Positions 44,215 to 55,799 of a stretch of 64,000 bases of DNA are shown piece after piece. Position 1 is the first letter of the stretch, and each line of letters begins with the position of its first letter. Position numbers and translations under genes: made by a program. Origin of the DNA: Lumbricus terrestris (Eukaryota; Annelida; Clitellata; Crassiclitellata; Lumbricidae); assembly GCA_949752735.1 (NCBI GenBank), contig OX457037.1, positions 62,933,186 to 62,997,185 of the forward strand. Direction: 5' to 3'. The notes below the pieces were generated by a model. That model saw nothing but the letters and a program-made list of their open reading frames with translations, did no database searches and was not told the DNA's origin.

Positions 44215-45355
44215 ATGGCTGCGAAAGATTTAGAGAGCGATGCTATTAAAAGACAAGAGCTCGACGATATGACAACATGTTGCATATGCACCGAAGTTTT
44301 CAAAGATCCGAAAGCCTTGCCGTGCATTCATACATTCTGCATGAAATGTCTTCAAGATGCAGCGCTTAACACCGACAAAGGACCTGGAGATGAGATGCCT
44401 TGTCCAATCTGCAGACGAATGTTCAGGATTCCGCCAGAAGGGTTTCTTGGACTCCCTAAGAATTTTTTCATTGAGAACTTGATACAAGTGGCGAATGTTT
44501 CAGAAAGGTCAGATGGGTCTTCAAGAGCTGCTCTATGTGATGCGTGTCTAGACGAAAATAGTGAAGACTCCGGAAAAGAAATTCCTGCTGCTGACACATT
44601 TTGTGTGGACTGCAACCAGAAGTTTTGTGAAGAATGCTGCAGACAACATAGGAGACTAAAGCTGACTAAGAATCATAAATTGATACAGATAGATGGTGAC
44701 CAAAATGTGACGACAGATCTAGTGTCAAGTGTTTGTGAATTGCATGAACAAAATGTTCTGAATGTATATTGTGCTGATTGCAAAACAGTTGTATGCGCCA
44801 TGTGCTTCATTGACGACCACAGTAATCATAAAGGCTCACATGTTAAGAAATTCGCAGATGGCTTTCGGAAACAGCTCGAAAGCAACAGTGAAGCAATAAA
44901 TGACTGCAGATCTAAAGCAGAGACTATGAAAGCTGAAATGCTAAGCGTGAAGGAGGATATTCAGAAAAGGGTTGAAGACTTAGAATGCGATGTGGAGAAG
45001 AGAAAAGACGAACTGAGACAGTTTACAGATAGAAATGCTGCTTCTCTTCTAAAAAATCTATGTTCGATACGGCAAAGCAGGATGAAAGAAATCCAATTGG
45101 CAACAGATGATATTGATACATATCTAACAAGTTTAGTAACTTATGACTCTTACAGTATGAAGATACTGGCTAGAGGATCAGCTAGCGACATCTGTCGCGC
45201 ATTTGCTGACTTATCTTTCAGAGCGTCAGAGTTGAAAGAACAATGCCAACCTATGATTGAAAGAGAAATTCAGTCTTTTAATTTCTGCTTCAGAAAATCA
45301 GAGCTCGAACAGTTCCTAGAGGAAAGCTGTGACAATTTGATTGGTGAAATTCAAG
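44215..45355 (+). CDS. TRIM-like E3 ubiquitin ligase, exon 1 (RING, B-boxes, coiled coil)
   Basis: Starts at ATG with AAAATGG context and runs to donor AAG|GTAAGC at 45355/45356 (phase 1). The open frame continuing to 45498 is intron read-through. Domains in order: C3HC4 RING at about residues 20-65 (CCICTEVF, LPCIHTFCMKCL, PCPICRRMF); B-box 1 at about 100-155 (CDACLDE, FCVDCNQKFCEECCRQH); B-box 2 at about 175-215 (CELHEQN, YCADCKTVVCAMCF, HSNHKGH-like); then a coiled coil to about 300. RING and B-box carry the ubiquitin-transfer function, and the coiled coil dimerises. The following exons supply an extended coiled coil and an NHL propeller, the TRIM2/3/71-like layout. No single vertebrate orthologue is claimed. 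Confidence 0.92.
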
Positions 45356-45682
45356 GTAAGCGAATTAATTTTAAGCACTGTTGCCCTTTCTACTTTCTAC
45401 CAAGTAGACCCACGCTTCAATCGCGTAAATGTGACTGTATTCTATGCACTCGTAATCAGTATTTAAGTTACCATGCAGATATATCAAATGAGGCATAAAA
45501 TGCCCACATTGGAGATTTAACGGGATATATCAGAGAAATAAGACAAATGCATAAGGTAGGTTCGTGTGAGATTGCAGGACTTGTCATTGACCAGAATGGA
45601 ATGCAGAGGCCTACCAGTATAACCTATGTTAAGTTCCAGCAGACCAACCAAGTTTTCAAGATTCAATATTATTGCCTATTAA

Positions 45683-47125
45683 CCCTCGGGCTACCAAGGG
45701 GGTGTTATCCACTCCCTTTAGGCTTTCCCAAATCAAACATGTTTCGTATGGAATAAAATTTTGACATTTTAGGTAGCTGTAGAGGGTTCATTTGCACACA
45801 ATTTGAAGTAGGCTATACAATTTATGATACCTCATATTTATACCGTTCAAAAGTTATACCCAATATATCCGAGGTATCAGGTGTGGATACCACCAACTTA
45901 GATTATCGACTGTATCTTATCCGTCATTTACTATGAAGATAAAATAATAAATTATACTATTCAATAGAGGGAACGTGGGGATACATTTTCATGATAAACA
46001 ATTATTTGTCTTTTGATAAACGGAGGTACTTAAAATAAATTAAAATATGTGAAAATAGGTTATATTTTCATGAAATTTGCATGTTTTATCGAATAATAAC
46101 ATATCCATATTTTATTTTTGAAGATAAATTAATTATGACATTTTATAGAGGGAATGTAGGGCTATTTTTCCATGCCAATTAATTTGTCTTTTGATAATAG
46201 GATGTGCTAAAAATAAATTAAAACGTGTGAACTTTTTTTTTATTATTTAACGCAAATCGATATTTCTTTGTAAACGCTTGTTAGTAGCTAATAAACTTAT
46301 ATTAGCTGAAACATACATGTATATTGAAACTGAATACATACAAATATACATAATATATACATAGATGCATACATGCATGCCTACATGCATACATAAATAC
46401 ATACACAAATACATAATGCATGCATGCCAGCGCACATGAACATAAATACACACATACATACATATATACAATGTTTTATACATATATACAGTACATACAT
46501 ACACACATACATACATGCATTCTACATACATACATACATACATACATACATACATACATACATACATACATACATACATACATACATACATACATACACA
46601 CATACATACATACATACATGCATACATACATACAAACACATACATACATACATACATACATACATACATACATACATAGTTACATACATACACTCGTACA
46701 TGCATACATAAATACTTACATAAATGCAAATATGTATGCATGCAAACATCCATGTACATAAATACACTCACATACACATATACATTATACAAAGATACAT
46801 ACATGCATGCATGCATGCATACATAATTACATATATGCATAGATACATACATGCATACATAATTATAATAATTCATGTTCAAAACACACAGAATCTAATT
46901 TTTTTCCATGCACAGGTACATGTTTGTGGAATCGAAGAGCCCCATGTAAAAAATGGTATAATTTCAAGGTACATTCATATATTTTATACCTAAACATCCC
47001 ATTTTGTGCAGAAATAAATTCCATCTATATATTGCACGTTATGATATCTCAAAGCGAACCCAAAATCCAGGGGTGGCAACCATTCCTTGTTTGTCCATGT
47101 CACAAAAAGCTTGGTAGCCTGAGGG
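45683..47125. mobile_element. piggyBac-like MITE in intron 1
   Basis: Bounded by TTAA on both sides (45679-45682 and 47126-47129), with ends CCCTCGGGCTACCAAG and CTTGGTAGCCTGAGGG (one mismatch). TTAA duplication and CCC ends are the piggyBac signature. The interior has a ~180-bp internal duplication (around 45945-46235) and a large CATA-type microsatellite (46310-46860). No transposase is present. Confidence 0.88.
46310..46860. repeat. Degenerate (CATA)n microsatellite
   Basis: CATA array with many variants, inside the piggyBac-like element. The long open frame on the minus strand (Met-Tyr-Val-Cys repeats) is an artefact. Confidence 0.93.
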
Positions 47126-47187
47126 TTAAGATAATCTAAAGCGTAATATAACTGTAGCGCAATACAAGTTACTGTTCCTACTTTCAG

Positions 47188-47913
47188 ACGAATGTGACCC
47201 GAAGCCAAAGAAAAGAAGTAAAGAGAGTCAATTAGAAGAACAAAGTAACAAAATTGACCTCCTGAATAAAGAAATTGAAATCAAGAAGACAGAGAATGAG
47301 AATTTAACATTGTCTTTCGGGCAGCTCAAAATTAATATTGATTCGGAAATACAGGTCAATATGGCTTTAAGAGACGAGCTAGATAAGGAGAAAGCTAATT
47401 ATGATTCATACACAGAGAAACTGAAAAAAGAGCTGGATGAAAATAAAGCAACTAATAGCTCACTTCAAGCAAACAATGACAAGCTAAAGAAGGAACTGGA
47501 TGCAAGGAATATGGCTATCAATTCACTACAAGACAACATTGACCAACTTAGAGAGGAATTAGACAAAGAAAAAATTGCCAAGACCTTACTTCAAACTGAC
47601 AAAGACAAACTTAAAGTGGAATTAGACAAAGAAAAAATTGCCAAGACCTCACTTCAAACTGACAAAGACAAACTTAAACAGGAATTAGACAAAGAAAAAA
47701 TTGCCAAGACCTCACTTCAAACTGACAAAGACAAACTTAAACAGGAATTAGACAAAGAAAAAATTGCCAAGACCTCACTTCAAACCGACAAAGACAAAAT
47801 TAAGCAGGATATGGATAAAGAAAAATCGACCACCAATTCGCTTAATGCCAGTAAGAACAAGCTCGTTGAAGAAGTCAAGAAACTCGAGGAAGGACTGAAG
47901 GCGATAAAGACAG
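47188..47913 (+). CDS. TRIM-like gene, exon 2 (repetitive coiled coil)
   Basis: The acceptor is TACTTTCAG before 47188 and the donor CAG|GTAAGA after 47913. It is phase 1 at both ends and 726 bp. It reads on from exon 1 as DECDPKPKKRSKESQLEEQ and forms a highly charged coiled coil. Between 47556 and 47807 are four near-identical 63-bp units, each encoding 21 residues of the type LDKEKIAKTSLQTDKDKLKQ plus E. Such units can change number by slippage and would lengthen the coiled coil in steps of three heptads (21 = 3 x 7). This exon has no counterpart in duplication copy A. Confidence 0.9.
47556..47807 (+). repeat. Four 63-bp in-frame tandem repeats
   Basis: Units start at 47556, 47619, 47682 and 47745 with GAATTAGACAAAGAAAAAAT. 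They are nearly identical at DNA level; diverged half-units lie before (47470-47550) and after. Confidence 0.92.
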
Positions 47914-48603
47914 GTAAGAAAATGATATCATCTATCTAATCTAATCCAGCATTATATAATTCTATAATGGTGTCGTCACTATTATGCACAAGCCGATGAT
48001 CACTTCAAACCGCCTTGAAAGTGGTAGTTTATTTGACGCAGGGCGGAGTCTCAGAGAGACAGAACTTCGGGTAGCCTACATGGTCCATCAAAAATTGAGG
48101 TAATGATGGAGTTGCTTATAACTCCTTCAAATCTAAGAAATATTTTGTAATTATGAATAAATTTTTTGAGTGTTTACCTGGTGTTTTCGGGCTGTATTAG
48201 CATGCCCTGGAAAGTGATGGTATGCTGGGAACAAATACGTTCTGCACATGTATGTAGGCTATGACTACATTTTTGTATGACTGCATTGCAGAGCCATGTA
48301 ATAGGCATTTTCTGCTATTAGATTAATTTGACATTTCTACTGTCCCAACGATTTTAAAAATCAAATACGCCAAAAATTTCTTTAAATGCAGATGTTCTAT
48401 GAATTTACTATCGAGAAAATTGCTATTTTCATGGTTATTTAAGACATACATGTATGCCTTAATTTTTTATTTTATCTGTTGCATTTTAATGTCCAAAATA
48501 TACACTCCGTCTCCGTCCCTTTCACACTTTTCCTGCAATATCATTAAAAAAATTGTGACAACAAATGATAGTTTAAAAAAACCTGATGTAATTCGTAAAC
48601 AAA

Positions 48604-48695
48604 ATGTATTGTTTCATTCAATGACAAACTTATTAAATGAGAGACCTTTCAAGGTCTCTCATTTAATAAGTTTGTCATTGAATGAAACAATACAT
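48604..48695. repeat. 92-bp near-perfect palindrome (45-bp arms)
   Basis: Left arm 48604-48648 and right arm 48651-48695 are perfect reverse complements separated by TC. The centre reads GAGACCTTTCAAGGTCTC. No target duplication or element end is visible. Confidence 0.95.
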
Positions 48696-49437
48696 ATTAT
48701 GGATGAATAAATTATTTTTAGCTGCTGTCACGTGGAATATTGTCCACTCCGTTACGGCACATAAATCCGTGTGCTAATACATAATTAACAACAACTATAG
48801 ACACGCTGCAAATCAGTCAAACCATTTACTCACGTCTCTCTTTATGTATTCTAGTCTTGCACTGCCTTTTCGGAGTAAAGCCGCAATAATTTGTTTTAAA
48901 AGGTGTTGACTGCGAATGACACCGCTACGCTTTAATAGGAGTCTGTTCCGTTACCGAGAATTAATCTAGATTAAAGATGCTCAGGTATACAACAATTATC
49001 AGGTTTAATCTCCTTATTGAACAACATTGATAATGTAAAAAAGTTTCATAGACGTGGGCAATAACGAAATGTATTTTAAAAGAAAAGAAAAAAACACGTT
49101 AAGAAGCACAGGTCAAGGTAGTGGAAGCTCCAGTCTTCAACTGTGACAGGCAGACCGAAGGCATGACAAAAAAATTGACCTTGAAATAACCTTGATTCGG
49201 TCATTTCCTGCCAGTGGCCGCGCATCCATGGGTCGCTGCAGGTCATTTTACCTGCCTATTTGACTCAGGACAGGCCTCGATCATGATGAGTGATGATGAT
49301 GAGTACACAGTTCTCTCCTCGAAGGCCGGTCCATTGGCTTTAAAGTCACCTGGGGATGAAATGAGTGGTGATATCCAGCTCCATTCCTCACAGACAACTA
49401 TGGGTGAGTAACTTATCCAAGGTCGATACTCAGAGGC

Positions 49438-49530
49438 TTGATGTAGATTCAAACCTGCGACCCTTCGTTTACCGGACACAGAACATACCGCTACACCACC
49501 GCGTCCCATTGACCCTGTGACCACTTTAAT
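49438..49530 (-). repeat. tRNA-related SINE head (copy B)
   Basis: The minus strand has GGGACGCGGTGGTGTAGCGG (a match to the Pol III A-box consensus) and GGTTTGAATCT (B-box with two changes). Orthologous to 21650-21740, so older than the duplication. Confidence 0.65.
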
Positions 49531-50540
49531 GACCTGCCAATTTTTTTTGTGAGGGGCGCATTTTTTCTTTTATGTTATGGCCCTTATGGGTGTCTTTGTG
49601 AAGATCTTGATGGTCTGTTGATGTGTTTCATAGGTGAATCTTGCCATATCAACTGCAATGTGACCATCAATTCTCTTATCGCTCTTGGTTTTGGTTGCAG
49701 ATTCTGGTGGGCTATTTCTCCAGCATGGCTTTCCACAATTGATAATCCATCGGGCTCAAATCCGGGGATTTGGAGCCATTGGCTTTTCTCAATGCAACCA
49801 AAACATTTACCATTGAGCCGATCTCCTTTCATCAACGGCACATTTCTTAACTCTCAATTTAGCTCTCTGCAATAACTGTTTAACAAAGTAAGGCTTAGTA
49901 AGCGGTGATGAAGCCTACAATTTCATCTCCAGGACCTTGCGCATGAAGTTTTTCAATACGCATTTTGTCTGCCATTGACACCTTGCTAGAAATTTCGATT
50001 TTATTGTTTTAATAGAAATTATTCAGCTTCCAATTGACAGTCATCTTGCTAAATGATGTCACAATGACATCACAGTATTATAGATAACAAACATGCAGCT
50101 ACGCTGGCACCCTGTTTATTTCTAAATAAGCATAATTGTGGCTATCTGTCAATATCAGATTTATTTGACACCAATTATTTGAGATGTGACTTTAAAAAAA
50201 AATTTCGTGTTATGTTTTTGAATCGTAAAAAACAGTGGGTGGTTTCACTAAAAGTGATATAACTTTTGTTCTGTTCAAAATATCTTGACGAAATCTGGCC
50301 ATCATGTGCAAATATGAATTGTCTTTAAGCCTGAAAAAAATGATTTAAAATTCATAGTTCTGGTCAAGATATTGGCAAAAACCATAGGAGGGTCTTTTTC
50401 ATGGCCCACCCTGTAAGCTATATATCCTCACTCTGTCGCCCTCAGCAGTTGTATCAGGGTAAAACCCGTCCAAGACGTTATGTTCTCAATGCAAGTGCAT
50501 CCTAAAGTAGTTCCACAGAATGTGTGCTTTGTTATTACAG

Positions 50541-50645
50541 ATAGCGGGAACAAGATTTTGTACCTTGATGAGCAACTGAAGCAAGAGAAAAGTGAGAAGG
50601 AACAACTTGTGATTATCCACTCAGAAGAAAAGCGAAGATTACACG
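50541..50645 (+). CDS. TRIM-like gene, exon 3
   Basis: 105 bp, acceptor TTATTACAG and donor G|GTAAGG, phase 1 at both ends. It encodes SGNKILYLDEQLKQEKSEKE and on to RRLHG, continuing the coiled coil. Equal in length to the paralogous exon at 23366-23470. Its symmetric phase means it could be skipped without frame loss. Confidence 0.85.
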
Positions 50646-50757
50646 GTAAGGGTCAAAAGCTAACATAATATTACAGGAAAAACCCAAGGGCCGAATAAAA
50701 TAATTTTATCATATCTATGACATTGATAATTTTGTTGGAATATATACTAAATTATGG

Positions 50758-50915
50758 TTCTAGGGCAATTACCCCTGGACAATTACCCCCCGGACAATTA
50801 CCCCCGACAATTACCCCCCGGACAACTACCCCCCGTGCCAATTACCCCCGGACAATTACCCCCCCCCCGTACCAATTACCAATTACCCCCCGGACAATTA
50901 CCCCCAGTTCCAATA
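50758..50915. repeat. GGACAATTACCCCCC short tandem repeat
   Basis: About ten degenerate units of 14-18 bp (GGACAATTACCCCCC, CCAATTACCCCC). Copy A lacks it at the corresponding place (23585). Confidence 0.85.
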
Positions 50916-51045
50916 TGTCGTGTTAAACGCAAGTTAGTGTTAAACGTTCAAGAAAATATTAAATAAAATCCAATCTAACAACGGTTCTAAGCTAGCTGAC
51001 TCTTAAACTCCCAAGCAAACGAACCGCATATAGTTTTTGCTTAAT

Positions 51046-54000
51046 TAATCTTCGTTTAATTAGACAAATCAGGGTGACACACCGCACCCAATTACATGTC
51101 AATACACTTTAAAAGTAAACAACAAAATAATGTGAAGATAACAATGTCATTAATGGGTGTCAAATAGAACCCTCGGAATAAAGTTTCTAACATCTTTAAC
51201 TGGTAGAACAAAAGGTTGTGGTCTAGGTCGCAAGTTATAGGTGGTTTTAGCAAGAGGTAGAAAAAGGTTCCTCAGGACATGATTGACATTTAGCGTTAGG
51301 CCTATATTACGAAGCAGCCCAGCATCAGCTCCGGCAACTAATTTCTCAATGTTCGGGAACATCGTGGAAAGGAATCCCAGTCGTCGCATCCGGTTCAACA
51401 TTCGTTCTAGTTTAGTTCTGTCGTTACTAATGGTGAACCCCCCACTAGGCTGGGGAGAGGATCCTCGCGACAGAAGTGGCTCGAGCTACTTCGTGGAGAG
51501 CGTCAGAGGGCAGTCCATGTGCTCTAGGCATTCTCAGTGCATAGAGTGATCTAGAACATCCCCTCAGCAGCTCAGAAACATGTTCTGTAGCTCGAAGATT
51601 GTCTTGGATGGTAACGCCCAGGATTCGTATTGATGTCACCCTGTCAACGTTGCTGATCCGGTCAGGTGGTGACTTAATTTTCCGTCTACTTATCAGCATT
51701 TCTCGCGACTTTCCTGAATTAAGACGCAAGTTGTTCTGTGCTGCCCAACGTTCAACATGGTTCAGTTCTTCTTGTATGGTATTTCTCATTCTTGAGCCTA
51801 CGAGTAGGTATGTATCATCAGCGTATTTTAATATCCTATTCTCTGGATGACGTGGCTGGAGATCAGATGCCCAACAAGGTAAGAGGATGGGCCAACACCT
51901 GAACCCTGCACTACACTAGCATTTATTGGACGTGGTGATGAGGTTCTTCCGTCAAATCTGGTTGCATGTTGTCTGTTAGATAGAAAGTTAACCAGCCAGT
52001 TGAATATATTGTCAGGGATATCCAGCTGGGATAGTTTACATGTTAAGGTGGAATGCCGAATGGAATCAAAAGCTTTGGAAAAATCTAATGAGATAAGTGT
52101 AACGTAGTCGTTGGTTATGAGCATGTCGGTTATGTGGTGAAGGATTGCTATTAACGCTGCTGTTGTGGACCCGGTGGGCCGAAAGGCATACTGGTCTTCC
52201 AACTGCTGTGCCATTGGAGGTTTGATAAATTCAGGATATAGGTAGGTATGAACCACCTCTCTCTCGATCATTCTTGACAGCACCGGTGTTATGGAGATCG
52301 GTCTGAAGTCGACAGGAGCTTTCGACTGATCTATTTTAGCAACAGGAAGGATAATTGCTGTCTTCCATTGAGAAGGTACGTGTGACGCGGTTAAAGATTG
52401 GTTGATGAGGTTGGCAAGAACAGCGGAGAAGACAGGCGCCGCAAGCCTAAGGTACCATGCTGGCAGCCCATCCACCCCTTCGGCTGTGTTATGTAGATGG
52501 TCCAATAAGTAGAAAATCCTCTGCTCAGTAATGAAATGTGTGTCACGTTGCACTGTTAGCCGCCGTTGAGGTTCCTTGTATTTGTCATCAGTAGATACGC
52601 TTGCGTAATGTTGATTAAAGTCCTCGAGATCTTCTGTTATGTTGCTCTTTGGTTGTTCACTTGGTTTACTCCCAATAACCTCCCCTACTCTACGCCACAG
52701 TTCCTTAGGGCCATCCTGGGGGTCTATGCCCCGAAGGTGCGCTTTGGTTTTCAATGAGCTTTCCTATACGTGAGGCTAGAGTTGAAGCTTCTTCAATTCT
52801 CCCTGTCCTCATGAGTCGGTTTTTCTTTCGAAGAAGGTTTTTAATGACAGGCGTGATGAAAGCTGGGTCAGAAGTGGTCATTGTGATGGTAAGTATTGGG
52901 TAAACCATGTCGAGCAGCCTCCGAGCATCCTCATAGAACATGTCCCACGCCTTCTGCGGGTCTGTGATGTTGGTGGCGGCTGATAGGTCTACGTCCTGAA
53001 GAATACGCAAGAGTGAGGCGTGCTGTTGAGGCGTCCTTTTACGGAAAGAGACCTTCGTCGGGTTTTTGTGACGAGCAATCACTGCATGGCTTCCTGTGGC
53101 AATGATAGCTTTATGGTCGGTCTTGATAGCAGATGTAATGACCTTGACCAGTTGGTAACTATTCTCTGAGATGAACATCCGGTCCAGAGTATTTTGGCCT
53201 CTTGTAGGTGGATGGATTATAGGCATGAGTCCTGTTCGTTCAACAACTTCTGCCTCTGACAGTCGGTTGAAGTCACCCGCCAAGACCAACAGTGCTTTCG
53301 GGTCAGTCTGCATGAGCCAGTCTACTGTATTCTCCAACCGATCAAGCAGCACCTGCAAGTCGTATATATCGGCTGGGGTGGATGATATAAGGCTCCTACA
53401 AACATTGTTCTGTTAGTCAGCTCAATTCTAACCCATAAGAGTTCTAATGTTCTGGTATCATCAGGGATAACCACCTCAACTGCTTGTAGGTCGGTGCTGA
53501 CAAAGACAGCAACACCACCAGCGCGTCGCCCTTCTCGGTCACGTCTAAACTGTAGAAAACCATTGATCTGGCATGTGGTTCCCTGGTGTATTTTATTGTA
53601 ATGAGTTTCTGAAATTACATCCACTTGTGCTCCATAACTAATTAACTCCGTGTGAAGTTGTTCAAGCGCATAAGGTTTAGCAAGAGATCGGGCATTAACA
53701 ATGTAAATTTCAGGTAGGCAATGCTAGGCATTCAGACTCATCGATAAGTTTTTGATCCGATGGAACAAGATTTTGTTGAGGCGCTATTGGGATCAGGTAT
53801 ACCTTGCACGTCTTTCTCTGGTCTCCTGGCGTTGTGTGGCCGTCCGAATCCTTGACTGAACGGTCGTAATACGACGGGTTTTTCTGCATCCGCCCCTGCA
53901 GCCTCTGTATCTGAGGATGTGTAATTCACTCAATCTAGAGTAAACCGACGCTGCACAGCGTGTGCCATTTCTACCATTCGTTAACGACCGTACATGTAAA

Positions 54001-54362
54001 GCATACAAATAAGCGATGGTGTATTTTCGGACAAGATAATAAGTGCTGGTGTCGGTACTGCATTGATAGCCATCGGTCTGTGACAAGCATACCAGAGTTG
54101 AAGAACTCCTCCATCCCATCAGATCCATTTCCTTTAATATGGTCCTAAGTAGGTGTATAGATCTCCGTAAGTCTATAGGCTACTGTTCTAAAGATGGGGA
54201 AAAAGTCTTTTTTGCCAAAGTCTGTTGCCATGATGCCGTACGATTTTTGTCCAGTTATGTTACGCAGGAAAAAAGTAGTTCGCTTACGTCAAGATTATGC
54301 TGGGAATTACCCAGAGACGCCAACCTTTTGAGCGGAAAAATTCTCACAAGTTTGTTAACAAA
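51046..54362 (-). mobile_element. Antisense LINE insertion in intron 3 of the TRIM-like gene
   Basis: Copy A is continuous here (TTTTTGCTTATTTAAGCAAGG at 24636-24656, shown in part), while copy B is split between 51046 and 54362. The insert contains a nearly complete APE-type LINE on the minus strand, opposite to the gene. The first ~110 bp and last ~230 bp of the insert are unassigned. Confidence 0.75.
51150..53720 (-). pseudogene. APE-type LINE ORF2 (endonuclease, RT), frameshifted
   Basis: Reading the minus strand from 53720: endonuclease start IVNARSLAKPYALEQL and DVISETHYNKI, then VLAGDFNRL, then TDHKAI. RT blocks are FRPISITPVLSRMIER, ISLDFSKAFDSIRHSTL, VVQGSGVGPSSYLVG and KYADDTYLLVGS (YADD at 51814-51825). 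The C-terminus is LRPRPQPFVLPVKDVRNFIP then RVL. At least three frameshifts (near 53380, 52740 and 51880) break it into overlapping frames, so it is inactive. The RNFIPRVL ending is common in CR1-like LINEs; clade by resemblance only. Confidence 0.88.
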
Positions 54363-54727
54363 TTATTTAAGCAAGGTGTTATTTTAATACAAGTACTGCT
54401 TTCCGGACGCCGTTAAGCGACGGATTTGACGATGCACCTGACGTCTTTTCTGCTCTATGGACTTGCGTTTCCATCAGTCGGTAATTCTCCAGGGGTTCGC
54501 GTTTATTTCTAATGATATTAGTAGACCTACACCTTTTTAATTTTAATTATTTGTCTCATTACCATTGTCATCACCGTTGCTATCGCCTTCTTCAAGCTGC
54601 TTGACTCCACCTTGAACGATATATGGCCCATTGTAGGCAAAATGGCACTAATGTTACCAGGTAGTTTCTTCCATGTTTAAGTACCGTAAACTTAAATAAA
54701 TAACAGACGTTTAGTTTCTATTTTCAG
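54363..54727 (+). other. End of intron 3, shared with copy A
   Basis: Aligns with 24645-24998 (AAGCAAGGTGTTATTTTAAT and TTCTCCAGGGG blocks). Ends in the acceptor TATTTTCAG. Confidence 0.6.
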
Positions 54728-55632
54728 ATAAACTTCGATACAATGAAGGTCCAGTCCTGGTTAAGAGGATCAGACCAAAATCCGCAGAAGAAGGCGATAA
54801 ATCGAACTGTGATCTGACATTGACAATCTTAGACAAAGAAGTGTTTATTGCGAGTGGAATGAGTTCAGAAGTTGAGATTTACGATACAACCAAACTAAGT
54901 TTTAGTCGTCGATGGAATTTTAAGGCATTAATTGATCCAAAGGACATAGTATCGTGCAACGTAAATAAATGTCTCTACATTTTCGATTACAAAGGCGAAG
55001 GTCAGTCGAACGAAATCTTGAGGGTTGATCGAAATGGAAAGTTAATAAATAATTGGTCAACAGGAGAGAATTGGGGATGGAGTCTGTCTGTAACAAATGA
55101 ATTGAATGTCATCTTAGCTGTTTGTAATAAAAATAAATTAATTGAATATTCAGCAGATGGAAAATTGATCCGAGAAATAAATCTATCATCAGACGCAAGT
55201 ATACGTAAACCATGGCACGCCATAAAACTGTCCAATGGTGATTTCGTTGTCAGCCATGGGTACAATGTGGATGAGCTGCATAGAGTGTGTGTGGTGGACG
55301 CGGACGGACAGCTTAAGAAGTCATTCGGTGGAAAATATGGGTCTGACACCGGAGAAACGAATGAACCGCGCTATCTGACCGTTGATAGAAACGGATTCGT
55401 TATGGTCGCTGATCGAGGCAATCACAGGATTTTATTACTGGATTCAGATTTGAAATTTAAAGGAGTAATTCTCTCACGAGAAAAACATACATTACACGAT
55501 CCGACGAATATTCTTCTGGATGAGTCAAATGGTCGACTGTTTGTGGGTTTCAAATGCGGCTTGCCATTTTGGAGAAAGCTCGGATTTAGAAATCTTGAAG
55601 AACATGGCGAGATTTTGATTTTTGATGTTTAA
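54728..55632 (+). CDS. TRIM-like gene, exon 4 (NHL propeller)
   Basis: The last exon, phase 1 entry, 905 bp to a TAA. With exons 1-3 it gives 2877 bp, 959 codons including stop, all in frame. It encodes DKLRYNEGPVLVKRIRPK and then an NHL-type beta-propeller. The clearest repeat is RYLTVDRNGFVMVADRGNHR, then ILLLDSDLKFKG. The propeller is the likely substrate- or RNA-binding end of the ligase. It is close to the copy A exon at 24999-25918 but differs in the last ~50 residues. Confidence 0.9.
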
Positions 55633-55699
55633 TTCTCAATTTAATTTTTTATTAGATCTGCTTTGAATGCACGTGTTGCACAATTTTACCAATGCATTT

Positions 55700-55795
55700 G
55701 TAGTTGACAGAAATGGTTTTGTGATGTCCGCTGATTACCTGTATAGTCAACCTTTCTCTCTGATTTGCGATTTAAAATTTAGGAGTGCGGTTCAC
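55700..55795 (+). pseudogene. Fossil NHL repeat after the stop (copy B)
   Basis: Downstream of the stop the sequence reads NAFVVDRNGFVMSADYLYSQ, then LICDLKF. It mirrors the in-frame repeat VDRNGFVMVADRGNH followed by LLDSDLKF, showing that the ancestral propeller exon continued further. Confidence 0.65.
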
Positions 55796-55799
55796 AGAA

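Larger units (their letters stand above)
47914..50540 (+). other. Intron 2 of the TRIM-like gene
   Basis: No gene inside. Duplication copy B begins at about 48851. The intron contains a 92-bp palindrome (48604-48695) and a tRNA-related SINE head (49438-49512, minus). Open frames here are spurious. Confidence 0.6.

Noticed and set aside
45356..45498. Extension of TRIM exon 1 to the in-frame stop at 45498
   Set aside because: A strong GTAAGC donor at 45356 joins in phase with exon 2, and the extra residues have no family resemblance.
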